Of a stretch of 64,000 nucleotides of DNA, positions 55,515-63,130 are shown piece after piece (position 1 is the stretch's first letter; each line of letters begins with the position of its first letter). The DNA comes from Paracoccaceae bacterium. GTDB lineage: Bacteria > Pseudomonadota > Alphaproteobacteria > Rhodobacterales > Rhodobacteraceae. The stretch is taken from positions 186,001-250,000 of the forward strand of contig JAFGTV010000053.1 of the NCBI GenBank assembly GCA_016938875.1, read 5' to 3'. The notes under the pieces were generated by a model. It worked only from the letters and a program-made list of their open reading frames with translations, searched no databases and was not told the origin of the DNA. A program made the translations under genes and the position numbers.

Positions 55515-56180
55515 ATGTTCGACACCCGCCAAGAGGCCGGGCAACGCCTGGCCGAAAAGATCGCCGAGGCCGCGCCGGAAAACCCGCTGGTGCTGGCACT
55601 GCCGCGTGGCGGGGTGCCGGTCGCGCTGCCCGTGGCACAGGCGCTGGGTGCGCCGCTGGACCTGGCGCTGGTGCGCAAGATCGGCATGCCCGGCAATCCC
55701 GAAGTGGCCGCCGGCGCGGTGGTCGACGGGGCCGCGCGCGAGGTGGTGTTCAATGACGAGATGCTGGCCTATGCCGGTCTGACCCAAGGCGATTTCGCCG
55801 GTGCCGTCGAGGAAAAATTGGCCGAGATCGCCACCCGCCGCGCCCGCTATCTGGGGGCCCGCGCGCCGCAGCGCATCGCCGGGCGCACCGTGATCGTGGT
55901 AGATGACGGGATCGCCACCGGCGCGACCGTGCGCGCGGTCCTGCAGGCCCTGCACAAGCGTGGCCCGATCGAGATATGGCTGGCCGTGCCCGTCGGCCCG
56001 CAAGAGGTCATCTGGCAAATGCGCGGCATGACCGACCGGCTGTTCTTTCTAGAGGCGCCGCGCGTGTTCCAGGCGGTGGGCGCGCATTACCGCCAGTTCG
56101 ATCAGGTCAGCGATGACGAGGTCGTGCGCCTGTTGCGCCATGCCTGGGAGGCCGAGGATAAAAGGGGGAAACGAACATGA
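55515..56180 (+). CDS. Phosphoribosyltransferase family protein
   Basis: The 221-residue protein has a type I phosphoribosyltransferase fold: L-P-R-G-G-V-P-V-A near 29-37 and the PRPP motif V-I-V-V-D-D-G-I-A-T-G-A-T at 126-138. The middle part (V-R-K-I-G-M-P-G-N-P-E) is typical of the ComF-unrelated PRTases often fused to dienelactone hydrolase-like domains. A known base substrate cannot be assigned. It overlaps ytoQ by 4 nt (ATGA), so both act together, perhaps in nucleotide or nucleobase turnover. Confidence 0.88.
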   Translation: MFDTRQEAGQRLAEKIAEAAPENPLVLALPRGGVPVALPVAQALGAPLDLALVRKIGMPGNPEVAAGAVVDGAAREVVFNDEMLAYAGLTQGDFAGAVEEKLAEIATRRARYLGARAPQRIAGRTVIVVDDGIATGATVRAVLQALHKRGPIEIWLAVPVGPQEVIWQMRGMTDRLFFLEAPRVFQAVGAHYRQFDQVSDDEVVRLLRHAWEAEDKRGKRT

Positions 56181-56626
56181 CGCTAAGGGTTTATCTGTCG
56201 GGCGAAATCCACACCGATTGGCGCGAGCAGATCGTCGAGGGGGCCCGCGGGCTGGATGTCAGCTTTGACAGCCCGGTGACCGATCACGCGGCCAGTGACG
56301 ATTGCGGCGTGGCGATCCTGGGGGCCGAGGACAACAAGTTCTGGCACGACCACAAGGGGGCCATGGTCAACGCGATTCGCACCCGCAAGGGGATCGCCGA
56401 TGCCGATGTCGTGGTGGTGCGCTTTGGCGAGAAATACAAGCAGTGGAACGCGGCCTTTGACGCGGGCTATGCCGCTGCGCTGGGCAAATCGCTGATCGTG
56501 CTGCACGGGCCGGACCATGCGCACGCGCTCAAGGAGGTGGACGCCGCCGCCCTGGCCGTGGCCGAGGAACCCGCGCAGGTGGTGCAGATCCTGCGCTATG
56601 TTCTGACCGGGCAATTGCCGGGCTGA
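56177..56626 (+). CDS. ytoQ: YtoQ family protein
   Basis: The 149-residue protein starts L-R-V-Y-L-S-G-E-I-H-T-D-W, with I-L-G-A-E-D-N-K-F-W-H-D in the middle and A-F-D-A-G-Y-A-A-A-L-G-K near the C-terminus. The family is uncharacterised. The opening Y-L-S-G and the G-Y-A-x-A-L-G-K pattern resemble nucleoside 2-deoxyribosyltransferases, so a sugar-base bond reaction is a reasonable guess. It is coupled to the phosphoribosyltransferase gene by ATGA, which fits such a role. Confidence 0.9.
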   Translation: MTLRVYLSGEIHTDWREQIVEGARGLDVSFDSPVTDHAASDDCGVAILGAEDNKFWHDHKGAMVNAIRTRKGIADADVVVVRFGEKYKQWNAAFDAGYAAALGKSLIVLHGPDHAHALKEVDAAALAVAEEPAQVVQILRYVLTGQLPG

Positions 56627-56675
56627 GGCGTTTTGGACCCTGCTGCGCCGTGCGCGCCGGGCTAGGCTGCGGGGC

Positions 56676-58280
56676 ATGGAATTTGATTACATCATCATCG
56701 GTGGCGGCGCGTCGGGCTGTGTCCTGGCCGCCCGGCTGAGCGAGGATGCCGCCGCGACCGTTTGCCTGATCGAGGCGGGCGGCGGGGGTGATGACATCTT
56801 TATCCGCGCGCCGGGTCTGATCCCGGCGATGATCTCGGGGCGGCCACGGATCAACAACTATGCCTATCACACCGTGCCCCAGCCGGGGCTGAACGGACGG
56901 CGCGGGTTTCAGCCGCGCGGGCGGGCCCTGGGCGGATCCAGCGCGATCAACGCGATGCTGTATGTCCGGGGGCATCCGCGCGACTATGACGAATGGGCCG
57001 AACTGGGCGCCGAGGGCTGGGCGTGGGACGATGTGCGCCCCTGGTTCCTGGCGCTGGAGGGCAACCAGCGCGGCGGCGACGACTGGCATGGCGGCGCGGG
57101 CCCCTTGCAGGTCAGCGCGCAAAGCGCGCCGCGCCGCATCTCGCGCGCCTTCGTGCAGGCCTGTGGCCAGGTGCAGATCGCGCCCAACGACGATTTCAAC
57201 GGCCCGGTGCAGGACGGTGCCGGCCTGTTCCAGGTCAAGCAGTTCCGCGATGGCCCGCGCAAGGGCGAGCGGTGTTCGGCGGCCGCCGCCTTCCTGTTCC
57301 CGGCGTTGGGGCGGCCCAACCTGACGGTGCTGACCCGCACCCGTGCCCAGCGTCTGGTGATCGAGGACGGGCGCGCCGTGGGGGTGCAGTTGCGCAACCG
57401 CCGGATCATGGCCCGACGCGAGGTTGTGCTGGCCGGCGGGGTGTTCAACACGCCCCAACTGTTGCTGCTGTCGGGCATCGGTCCCGAGGAGGAGTTGCGC
57501 GCCCATGGCATTGCCCCGGTGCGGGTGCTGCCGGGGGTGGGCGCAAACCTGCAGGATCATCTGGATTACACGATTTCCCACAAATCCCTGCGCCGCGACC
57601 TGGTGGGACTGAACCCGCGCGGATTGGCCCGCCTGGGCCGCGCGGCGTGGCGCTGGCGCAAGACGGGCACGGGGATGTTCGCCACCCCCTATGCCGAGGC
57701 GGGGGCCTTTGTGCGCTCGCGCCCCGGGCTGGACCGGCCCGATCTGCAACTGCATTTCGTGATCGGCATCGTCGATGACCACATGCGCCGCCTGCACCTG
57801 GCCGATGGCTATAGCTGTCATGTCTGTGCCCTGCGCCCCGAAAGCCGGGGCCGCGTCGGGCTGAACAGCGCCGATCCGGCGGACCCGCCGCGCATTGATC
57901 CGGGGTTCCTGTCCGCACCCGGGGATCTGGCCACCCTGATGCGCGGCGCCCGGATCACGGAGCAGGTTCTAGAGGCCGAGGCCCTGGCCCCCTGGCGCGG
58001 TGCGCGGCTTTATCCCCATGACGGTAGCGACGCGGCCCTGGCGGCCGACATCCGCGCCCGGGCCGATACGATCTATCACCCGGTGGGCACGTGCCGGATG
58101 GGGCGCGACGAGATGGCGGTGGTCGACCCGCAGTTGCGGGTGCGTGGCATCGCGGGGCTGCGTGTCGCGGATGCATCGGTCATGCCGCGGGTGATCGGCG
58201 GCAATACCGGTGCGCCTGCGATGATGATCGGGGCGCGGGCGGCGGCGATGATGGCCGATGCTGCGCGGACCGGCGTCTAG
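56676..58280 (+). CDS. GMC family FAD oxidoreductase (choline/alcohol dehydrogenase-like)
   Basis: This is a 534-residue flavoprotein of the glucose-methanol-choline family. The FAD site I-I-I-G-G-G-A-S-G-C is at 6-15, G-G-S-S-A-I-N-A at about 87-94, and the C-terminal H-P-V-G-T-C-R-M-G carries the catalytic histidine, with N-T-G-A-P at the second active-site position. It resembles AlkJ-like alcohol dehydrogenases as much as choline dehydrogenase BetA. No bet genes lie nearby, so a general alcohol substrate is likely. It ends with a 4 bp convergent overlap with the GST gene. Confidence 0.9.
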   Translation: MEFDYIIIGGGASGCVLAARLSEDAAATVCLIEAGGGGDDIFIRAPGLIPAMISGRPRINNYAYHTVPQPGLNGRRGFQPRGRALGGSSAINAMLYVRGHPRDYDEWAELGAEGWAWDDVRPWFLALEGNQRGGDDWHGGAGPLQVSAQSAPRRISRAFVQACGQVQIAPNDDFNGPVQDGAGLFQVKQFRDGPRKGERCSAAAAFLFPALGRPNLTVLTRTRAQRLVIEDGRAVGVQLRNRRIMARREVVLAGGVFNTPQLLLLSGIGPEEELRAHGIAPVRVLPGVGANLQDHLDYTISHKSLRRDLVGLNPRGLARLGRAAWRWRKTGTGMFATPYAEAGAFVRSRPGLDRPDLQLHFVIGIVDDHMRRLHLADGYSCHVCALRPESRGRVGLNSADPADPPRIDPGFLSAPGDLATLMRGARITEQVLEAEALAPWRGARLYPHDGSDAALAADIRARADTIYHPVGTCRMGRDEMAVVDPQLRVRGIAGLRVADASVMPRVIGGNTGAPAMMIGARAAAMMADAARTGV

Positions 58281-58978
58281 TCTCGCGGCGGCTGGACCAG
58301 CCCGCGCTGCACCGCGTCACGGCCCAGGAAACGGTCCAGATAGGCGGGCAGGTTGGCATAGCTGTCCCAGCCCACCACCTCGCGCGCCTGGTATCCCACC
58401 AACAGCGTGCGCAGCCACGGCGCCACGGCGATATCGGCGATGGAATAGTCATCGCACAGCCACGTACGCCCCTCCAGCCGGGCGTCCAGCACGGCCAGCA
58501 GGCGCTTTGCCTCGGTGACATAGCGGGTGCGCGGGATCGGGTCGGTCACGTCCTTGCCGCCGAATTTCACGAAAAACCCCATCTGCCCGAACATCGGCCC
58601 GATGCCGCCCATCTGGAACATCAGCCATTGCAGCACCTCGAACCGCGCGCGCGGTTCGGTGGGCAGCAACTGGCCGGTCTTTTCGGCAAGGTAGATCAGG
58701 ATTGCGCCGCTTTCGAACAGGCCGATGGGCGCGCCGCCGGGCCCGTCGGGGTCGATGATCGCGGGGATCTTTCCATTGGGGTTGAGCGAGGCAAAGGCCG
58801 GGGTGAACGTCTCATCCTTGTTGATGTCGACCTTGTGGGCGTCATAGGGCAGGCCGGTTTCCTCCAGCATGATCGACACCTTGACCCCGTTGGGCGTCGG
58901 AAACGAGTAAAGCTGGATCGCCCGAGGATTGACCGGCGGCCAGTGGTCGGTGATCGGAAAGTCGGACAGTGCGGTCAT
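58277..58978 (-). CDS. Glutathione S-transferase (YfcG/Ure2-like)
   Basis: The 233-residue protein has an N-terminal thioredoxin-fold domain (I-Q-L-Y-S-F-P-T-P-N-G-V-K, with N-G-x-K instead of a tyrosine nucleophile), the cis-proline region K-I-P-A-I, and E-S-G-A-I-L-I-Y-L for glutathione binding. An all-helical C-terminal domain follows. This pattern is that of YfcG-type enzymes with disulfide-bond reductase activity. It stands alone, transcribed away from mscL. Confidence 0.92.
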   Translation of the reverse strand: MTALSDFPITDHWPPVNPRAIQLYSFPTPNGVKVSIMLEETGLPYDAHKVDINKDETFTPAFASLNPNGKIPAIIDPDGPGGAPIGLFESGAILIYLAEKTGQLLPTEPRARFEVLQWLMFQMGGIGPMFGQMGFFVKFGGKDVTDPIPRTRYVTEAKRLLAVLDARLEGRTWLCDDYSIADIAVAPWLRTLLVGYQAREVVGWDSYANLPAYLDRFLGRDAVQRGLVQPPRD

Positions 58979-59122
58979 GGCGCCCTCATCTTCGGCAGGT
59001 TGCGGCTGTTTTCATGGCTGGCGCAAGAAATTGCAAGATGACCCAGGCCGGGCCGTGCTAGCATGATGCGGCCCTCTGTCGGGCGTCGTTTCAAATGTTG
59101 GACCAATTGTGTGGGGTTACGC

Positions 59123-59518
59123 ATGCTCAAAGAATTTCGCGATTTCATTGCCAAGGGTAATGTCATGGACATGGCGGTCGGCATCATCATCGGTGCGGCC
59201 TTTACCGCGATCGTGACATCCTTGGTCGACGACCTGATCAACCCGATCATCGGGCTGTTCCTGGGCGGTGTCGATTTTTCCGGCATGGGCTTTCGCATCG
59301 GCGAGGGCGAGAACGCCGGGGTGTTCGCCTATGGCAATTTCATTACCGCGCTGATCAATTTCCTGATCGTGGCCTGGGTTGTTTTCGTGCTGGTCAAGAT
59401 GGTCAACCGGGTGAAAAACGCCGCCATGCCCCCGAAACCCAAGGTCGAGGCGCCCGCCGGCCCCACCCAGGAAGAACTGCTGATGGAAATCCGCGATGCG
59501 CTGAGGGCGCGGGGCTGA
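59123..59518 (+). CDS. mscL: Large-conductance mechanosensitive channel
   Basis: MscL opens under membrane tension and releases solutes during hypo-osmotic shock. The 131 residues match the family: [25 protein letters not shown] (N-terminal helix and pore helix TM1), a periplasmic loop, TM2 (about 69-92) and a C-terminal helix rich in charged residues. ATG 59123 is the family start. A perfect GC hairpin (59531-59555) follows. Confidence 0.97.
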   Translation: MLKEFRDFIAKGNVMDMAVGIIIGAAFTAIVTSLVDDLINPIIGLFLGGVDFSGMGFRIGEGENAGVFAYGNFITALINFLIVAWVVFVLVKMVNRVKNAAMPPKPKVEAPAGPTQEELLMEIRDALRARG

Positions 59519-59530
59519 TCCAGCGTGACG

Positions 59531-59555
59531 GGCGCCCGCCGGTTGGGCGGGCGCC
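59531..59555. terminator. Bidirectional GC hairpin between mscL and ald
   Basis: GGCGCCCGCC and GGCGGGCGCC, perfect 10 bp arms around GGTTG, between two convergent genes. No T tract follows on either side. Confidence 0.5.
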
Positions 59556-59561
59556 GTATGT

Positions 59562-60680
59562 TCAGACCTTGAGCGCGAGGTGCGGGGACAGAACGTCGAT
59601 CCCCTGGGCGCGTCCGACCGCGTAATAGGTCAGGTGCCCGGCATGGGTGTTCAGCCCCTCCAGCAGGTGGGGATCGTCCTCGCAGGCCTGGCGCCATCCC
59701 TTGTCGGCCAGCGCCAGCATGTAGGGCATTGTGGCATTGCCCAGCGCGATCGTGGCGGTGCGCGCCACGGCACCGGGCATGTTGGCCACGCAGTAGTGGA
59801 TGATGCCGTCCACCTCGAAAATCGGATCCTGGTGGGTGGTGGCGTGCGAGGTCTCGAAGCAGCCGCCCTGGTCAATCGCCACATCGACCAGCACAGCGCC
59901 CTGTTTCATGCGCGCCAGGTCCGCCCGGCGCACCAGTTTTGGCGCCTCGGCGCCGGGGATCAGCACCGCGCCCACCACCATGTCGGCGCGTTCCAGCAGT
60001 TCGGCCAGCGCCCCGCCCGATGAATAGCGCGTCTTGAACCGCCCGCCGAACACGTCATCGAGATAGCGCAGCCGGGGCAAGGACCGGTCCAGCACGGTGA
60101 CATCGGCGCCCATCCCGGCGGCGATCCGGGCCGCATGGGTGCCCACGACACCGCCGCCGATCACCACGACCTCGGCCGGGCCGACGCCGGGCACGCCGCC
60201 CATCAGGGTGCCGCGCCCGCCATTGGCCTTTTGCAGCGCCCAGGCACCCATCTGCGGGGCCAGGCGGCCGGCCACCTCGGACATCGGCGCCAGCAGCGGC
60301 AGGCCCCCTTGGGGGTCGGTCACGGTTTCATAGGCGATGGCGGTCACACCGCTGTTCAGCAGGTCGCGGGTCTGGGCGGGATCGGGGGCGAGGTGCAGAT
60401 AGGTGAACAGCACCTGGTCGGCGCGCAGTTGGGCGCGTTCCGCCGCCTGGGGTTCCTTGACCTTGACGACCATTTCGGCGTTGGCAAAGATCTCTGCCGC
60501 GCTATCGACCAGGACCGCCCCGGCCTCGGTGTAATCGGCATCGGCAAAGCCCGCGCCCAGTCCCGCGCCGGTCTGGATCATCACCTGATGCCCGTGTGCC
60601 ACGGCCTCGCGCACGGCATTGGGGGCCAGGCCGACCCGGAATTCCTGGGGTTTGATTTCTGTCGGACAGCCGATGCGCAT
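59562..60680 (-). CDS. ald: Alanine dehydrogenase
   Basis: Ald converts L-alanine and NAD+ to pyruvate, ammonia and NADH, in either direction. The 372 residues have M-R-I-G-C-P-T-E-I-K at the N-terminus, K-V-K-E-P near 73-77, and the NAD loop V-V-I-G-G-G-V-V-G-T-H-A-A at about 170-182. H-L-A-P-D is the substrate histidine region. It is divergent from an Lrp/AsnC-type gene across 141 bp, the common ald-aldR arrangement, so alanine-responsive control is likely. Confidence 0.97.
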   Translation of the reverse strand: MRIGCPTEIKPQEFRVGLAPNAVREAVAHGHQVMIQTGAGLGAGFADADYTEAGAVLVDSAAEIFANAEMVVKVKEPQAAERAQLRADQVLFTYLHLAPDPAQTRDLLNSGVTAIAYETVTDPQGGLPLLAPMSEVAGRLAPQMGAWALQKANGGRGTLMGGVPGVGPAEVVVIGGGVVGTHAARIAAGMGADVTVLDRSLPRLRYLDDVFGGRFKTRYSSGGALAELLERADMVVGAVLIPGAEAPKLVRRADLARMKQGAVLVDVAIDQGGCFETSHATTHQDPIFEVDGIIHYCVANMPGAVARTATIALGNATMPYMLALADKGWRQACEDDPHLLEGLNTHAGHLTYYAVGRAQGIDVLSPHLALKV

Positions 60681-60821
60681 GGGGTTCCCTCCCGAAAACA
60701 ATCTAAGGACAGGATGCCGCAGGCCGGTGCGAATTGCATGCGTATTGGGGCCCTTGTGCCCGTGCGATATTGGTGGAATCGTGCGCGAAAGTGGAAATAT
60801 GTCGAAGGAATCCGCAGGCTC
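60681..60821. promoter_or_regulatory. Divergent ald/lrp promoter region
   Basis: This 141 bp region between ald and the Lrp-type gene holds an imperfect dyad around GCATGC (60731-60747). Lrp-type regulators usually bind such regions to control both genes. No clear promoter boxes are visible. Confidence 0.4.
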
Positions 60822-61280
60822 ATGGAAATTGACGACACGGACCGGCGTATTCTGGGGGTTCTTCAGAAACAGGGGCGCATCTCGAACGCCGATCTGAGCG
60901 AGCGGGTGAACCTCTCGGCCTCGGCCTGTCATCGTCGGGTGCACCGGCTGGAGGCGTCCGGGGTGATCCGCGACTATGTCGCACTGCTCAACCCGCGCAA
61001 GCTGGGCCGCCAGACCACGGTCTTTGTCGAGATCACCCTGTCGGGGCAGGCCGATGAGACGCTGGAGGCGTTCGAGCGCGCGGTGGCCCGGATCCCGGAT
61101 GTTCTGGAATGCCACCTGATGGCGGGCACCGCCGATTACCTGCTGAAGGTGGTGGCCGAGGACAGCGAGGATTTCGCCCGCATCCACCGCCAATACCTGA
61201 CCCGCCTGCCGGGGGTGGCGCAGATGCAGTCGTCTTTCGCGCTGAGAACGGTGTTCAAGACCACTGCCCTGCCGCTATAG
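60822..61280 (+). CDS. Lrp/AsnC family regulator, probably of ald
   Basis: The 152-residue protein has an N-terminal winged helix-turn-helix (D-D-T-D-R-R-I-L, then S-N-A-D-L-S-E-R-V-N-L-S-A-S-A-C-H-R-R-V-H-R-L) and a C-terminal RAM ligand-binding domain (about 65-150). By position it is the likely activator or repressor of the divergent alanine dehydrogenase gene, as AldR in other proteobacteria. ATG 60822 is the normal family start. The effector is presumably L-alanine; this is not shown by sequence. Confidence 0.94.
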   Translation: MEIDDTDRRILGVLQKQGRISNADLSERVNLSASACHRRVHRLEASGVIRDYVALLNPRKLGRQTTVFVEITLSGQADETLEAFERAVARIPDVLECHLMAGTADYLLKVVAEDSEDFARIHRQYLTRLPGVAQMQSSFALRTVFKTTALPL

Positions 61281-61291
61281 GGAACGCAGAC

Positions 61292-61957
61292 ATGACGGAG
61301 GGTGCCATGGGCGAAGAACGGGAAAAACGCGCGGCGATCGTGGCCGCCTGTCTGCGGATCAACACGGTGGGGCTGAACCAGGGCACCTCGGGCAATATCA
61401 GCGTGCGCCACGGCGACGGCATCCTGATCACCCCCAGCTCGATCCCCTATGAGCAAATGGTGCCTGCCGATATCGTCTTCATGGAGATGGACGGCACCCC
61501 CCATGGTGCGCGCAAGCCGTCGTCGGAATGGCGCTTTCACCTGGATATCCTGCGCGCCCGGCCAGAGTTGAACGCGGTGGTGCACGCCCACGCGCCCTAT
61601 TGCACGACCCTGGCGATCATGCACATGGAGATCCCTGCGGTGCATTACATGGTGGCCGCGGCGGGCGGGGCGAATATCCGCTGTGCGCCCTATGCGACCT
61701 TTGGCACCCAGGAATTGTCGGATCATATCATCGAGGCGTTGCAGGGGCGCAAGGCCTGCCTGATGGCCCATCACGGCATGCTGGCCGCCGAGGACAGCCT
61801 GGACAAGGCGATGTGGCTGGCCGTCGAGGTCGAGGCCCTGGCCCGGCAGTATCATGGCGCGCTGTTGCTGGGTGATCCGCCCCTGCTGGATGATGCGCAA
61901 CTGGCCGAGGCCGTGGCGCAGTTCACCGCCGGGTATGGTCAGGCGGATAAGGGGTAG
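61292..61957 (+). CDS. Class II aldolase/adducin family protein (fuculose-phosphate aldolase-like)
   Basis: This is a zinc-dependent aldolase-type protein, 221 residues from ATG 61292. N-Q-G-T-S-G-N-I-S is the phosphate-binding loop (29-37), E79 the catalytic acid in S-S-E-W, and H98, H100 (H-A-H) and H160 the zinc ligands. This is the complete FucA/AraD set. ATG 61307 (M-G-E-E-R) preceded by GGAGG is an equally good start. It lies 11 bp after the lrp-type gene. Candidate substrates are fuculose or ribulose phosphates; no sugar kinase or isomerase is adjacent. Confidence 0.92.
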   Translation: MTEGAMGEEREKRAAIVAACLRINTVGLNQGTSGNISVRHGDGILITPSSIPYEQMVPADIVFMEMDGTPHGARKPSSEWRFHLDILRARPELNAVVHAHAPYCTTLAIMHMEIPAVHYMVAAAGGANIRCAPYATFGTQELSDHIIEALQGRKACLMAHHGMLAAEDSLDKAMWLAVEVEALARQYHGALLLGDPPLLDDAQLAEAVAQFTAGYGQADKG

Positions 61958-62023
61958 GGGCCGGATCGGACGGTGGGCCAGCGGCGCCCGTCCCATCGCC
62001 CCGGCCGCGATCACGACCCGCTG

Positions 62024-62056
62024 AAAACAACAAACCCCCGGGCAATGCCGCGGGGG
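62024..62056 (-). terminator. Rho-independent terminator of rpsU
   Basis: On the minus strand CCCCCGCGGCA pairs with TGCCCGGGGG (one bulge), followed by TTTGTTGTTTT. It starts 44 bp after the rpsU stop. The same stem could also slow plus-strand transcripts from the aldolase gene. Confidence 0.75.
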
Positions 62057-62099
62057 TCGTCGCACTGGGGCACGGGGCCCCGGTTCGCTTGTCGATGCC

Positions 62100-62306
62100 T
62101 CAGAGCATACCTTCGCGCTGGGCCTTCTTGCGCGCCAGCTTGCGGGCACGGCGGATGGCCTCGGCCTTCTCGCGCGCCTTCTTCTCAGAGGGTTTCTCGA
62201 AATGCTGCTTGAGCTTCATCTCGCGAAACACGCCCTCACGCTGAAGTTTCTTTTTCAGCGCGCGGAGCGCCTGATCGACGTTGTTGTCGCGAACACTTAC
62301 CTGCAT
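62100..62306 (-). CDS. rpsU: 30S ribosomal protein S21
   Basis: S21 is a small basic protein needed for translation initiation on the 30S subunit. The 68 residues have the family pattern [20 protein letters not shown] and a Lys/Arg/Ala-rich helical C-terminus. It is transcribed alone, divergent from COQ9, with a promoter at 62358-62386 and a terminator at 62024-62056. Confidence 0.98.
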   Translation of the reverse strand: MQVSVRDNNVDQALRALKKKLQREGVFREMKLKQHFEKPSEKKAREKAEAIRRARKLARKKAQREGML

Positions 62307-62357
62307 GTGGTTTTCACCACCTTCCTAGTTAGAGTTTCCATAAAAGCAGGAGGTGGC

Positions 62358-62386
62358 CATATAGCAAAGGCGGTTTAACTTGTCTA
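62358..62386 (-). promoter_or_regulatory. Predicted rpsU promoter
   Basis: Minus strand: TAGACA (62381-62386), 17 bp, TATATG (62358-62363). A second overlapping option upstream has consensus TTGACA (62397-62402) with 17 bp to GTTAAA (62374-62379). Either lies 50-70 bp before rpsU. Confidence 0.5.
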
Positions 62387-62417
62387 TAGAGTGAGCTGTC
62401 AAAAGGAGGCCCCCGAA

Positions 62418-63128
62418 ATGACCGACACGCCCAACGGAATGGACCAGATCAAGGACGATCTGCTGGATGCGGCGCTGATGCATGTGCCCTTTGACGGGTG
62501 GAGCGAGACCGCGTTTCGCGCGGCCATCGCCGATTCGGGAATTGACGCGGCCCTGGCGCGCGCCGCCTGCCCGCGCGGGGCGGCGGATCTGGCGGTTGCC
62601 TATCACCTGCGCGGGGACGACGAGATGGTGCGCCGGTTACAGGCCACCGACCTGTCGGCGCTGCGGTTTCGCGACCGGATCGCCACCGCCGTGCGCTATC
62701 GCCTGGAGGCCGTCGAGGACAAAGAGGCGGTGCGCCGGGGGGCGGCGCTGTTCGCCCTGCCGCAATATGCCGGGGATGGCTCGAAGTTGGTGTGGGGCAC
62801 GGCGGACCGGATATGGACCGCGCTGGGCGACCATTCCGACGATGTGAACTGGTATACCAAGCGTGCCTCGCTGTCGGCGGTCTATGCCGCGACGGTGCTG
62901 TATTGGCTGGGCGATGAAAGCCCCGACAGTGCCGCGACATGGGCGTTCCTGGATCGCCGGATCGAGGGGGTGATGCGTGTCGAAAAGGCCAAGGCACAGG
63001 TGCGCGGCAACCGTCTGCTCAAGCCGCTGCTGATGGGCCCCGATTGGGTCGGCCGCCAGATCCGCCCGCCCCACAGCCGCAAGGCGTTTCGTATGCCCGG
63101 CGTGCTGCGGCCGCGCAACGCCGAGTGA
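62418..63128 (+). CDS. COQ9-family protein (ubiquinone biosynthesis)
   Basis: COQ9 is a lipid-binding helper of the hydroxylase COQ7 in ubiquinone synthesis. The 236-residue protein has the TetR-like helical fold of the family, with L-L-D-A-A-L-M-H-V-P-F-D-G-W near the N-terminus and D-D-V-N-W-Y-T-K-R-A-S-L-S-A-V-Y in the middle, the most conserved part. ATG 62418 has AAGGAGG 8 nt upstream. It precedes a quinone oxidoreductase-like gene by 2 bp, so both are likely on one transcript. Confidence 0.95.
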   Translation: MTDTPNGMDQIKDDLLDAALMHVPFDGWSETAFRAAIADSGIDAALARAACPRGAADLAVAYHLRGDDEMVRRLQATDLSALRFRDRIATAVRYRLEAVEDKEAVRRGAALFALPQYAGDGSKLVWGTADRIWTALGDHSDDVNWYTKRASLSAVYAATVLYWLGDESPDSAATWAFLDRRIEGVMRVEKAKAQVRGNRLLKPLLMGPDWVGRQIRPPHSRKAFRMPGVLRPRNAE

Positions 63129-63130
63129 TC

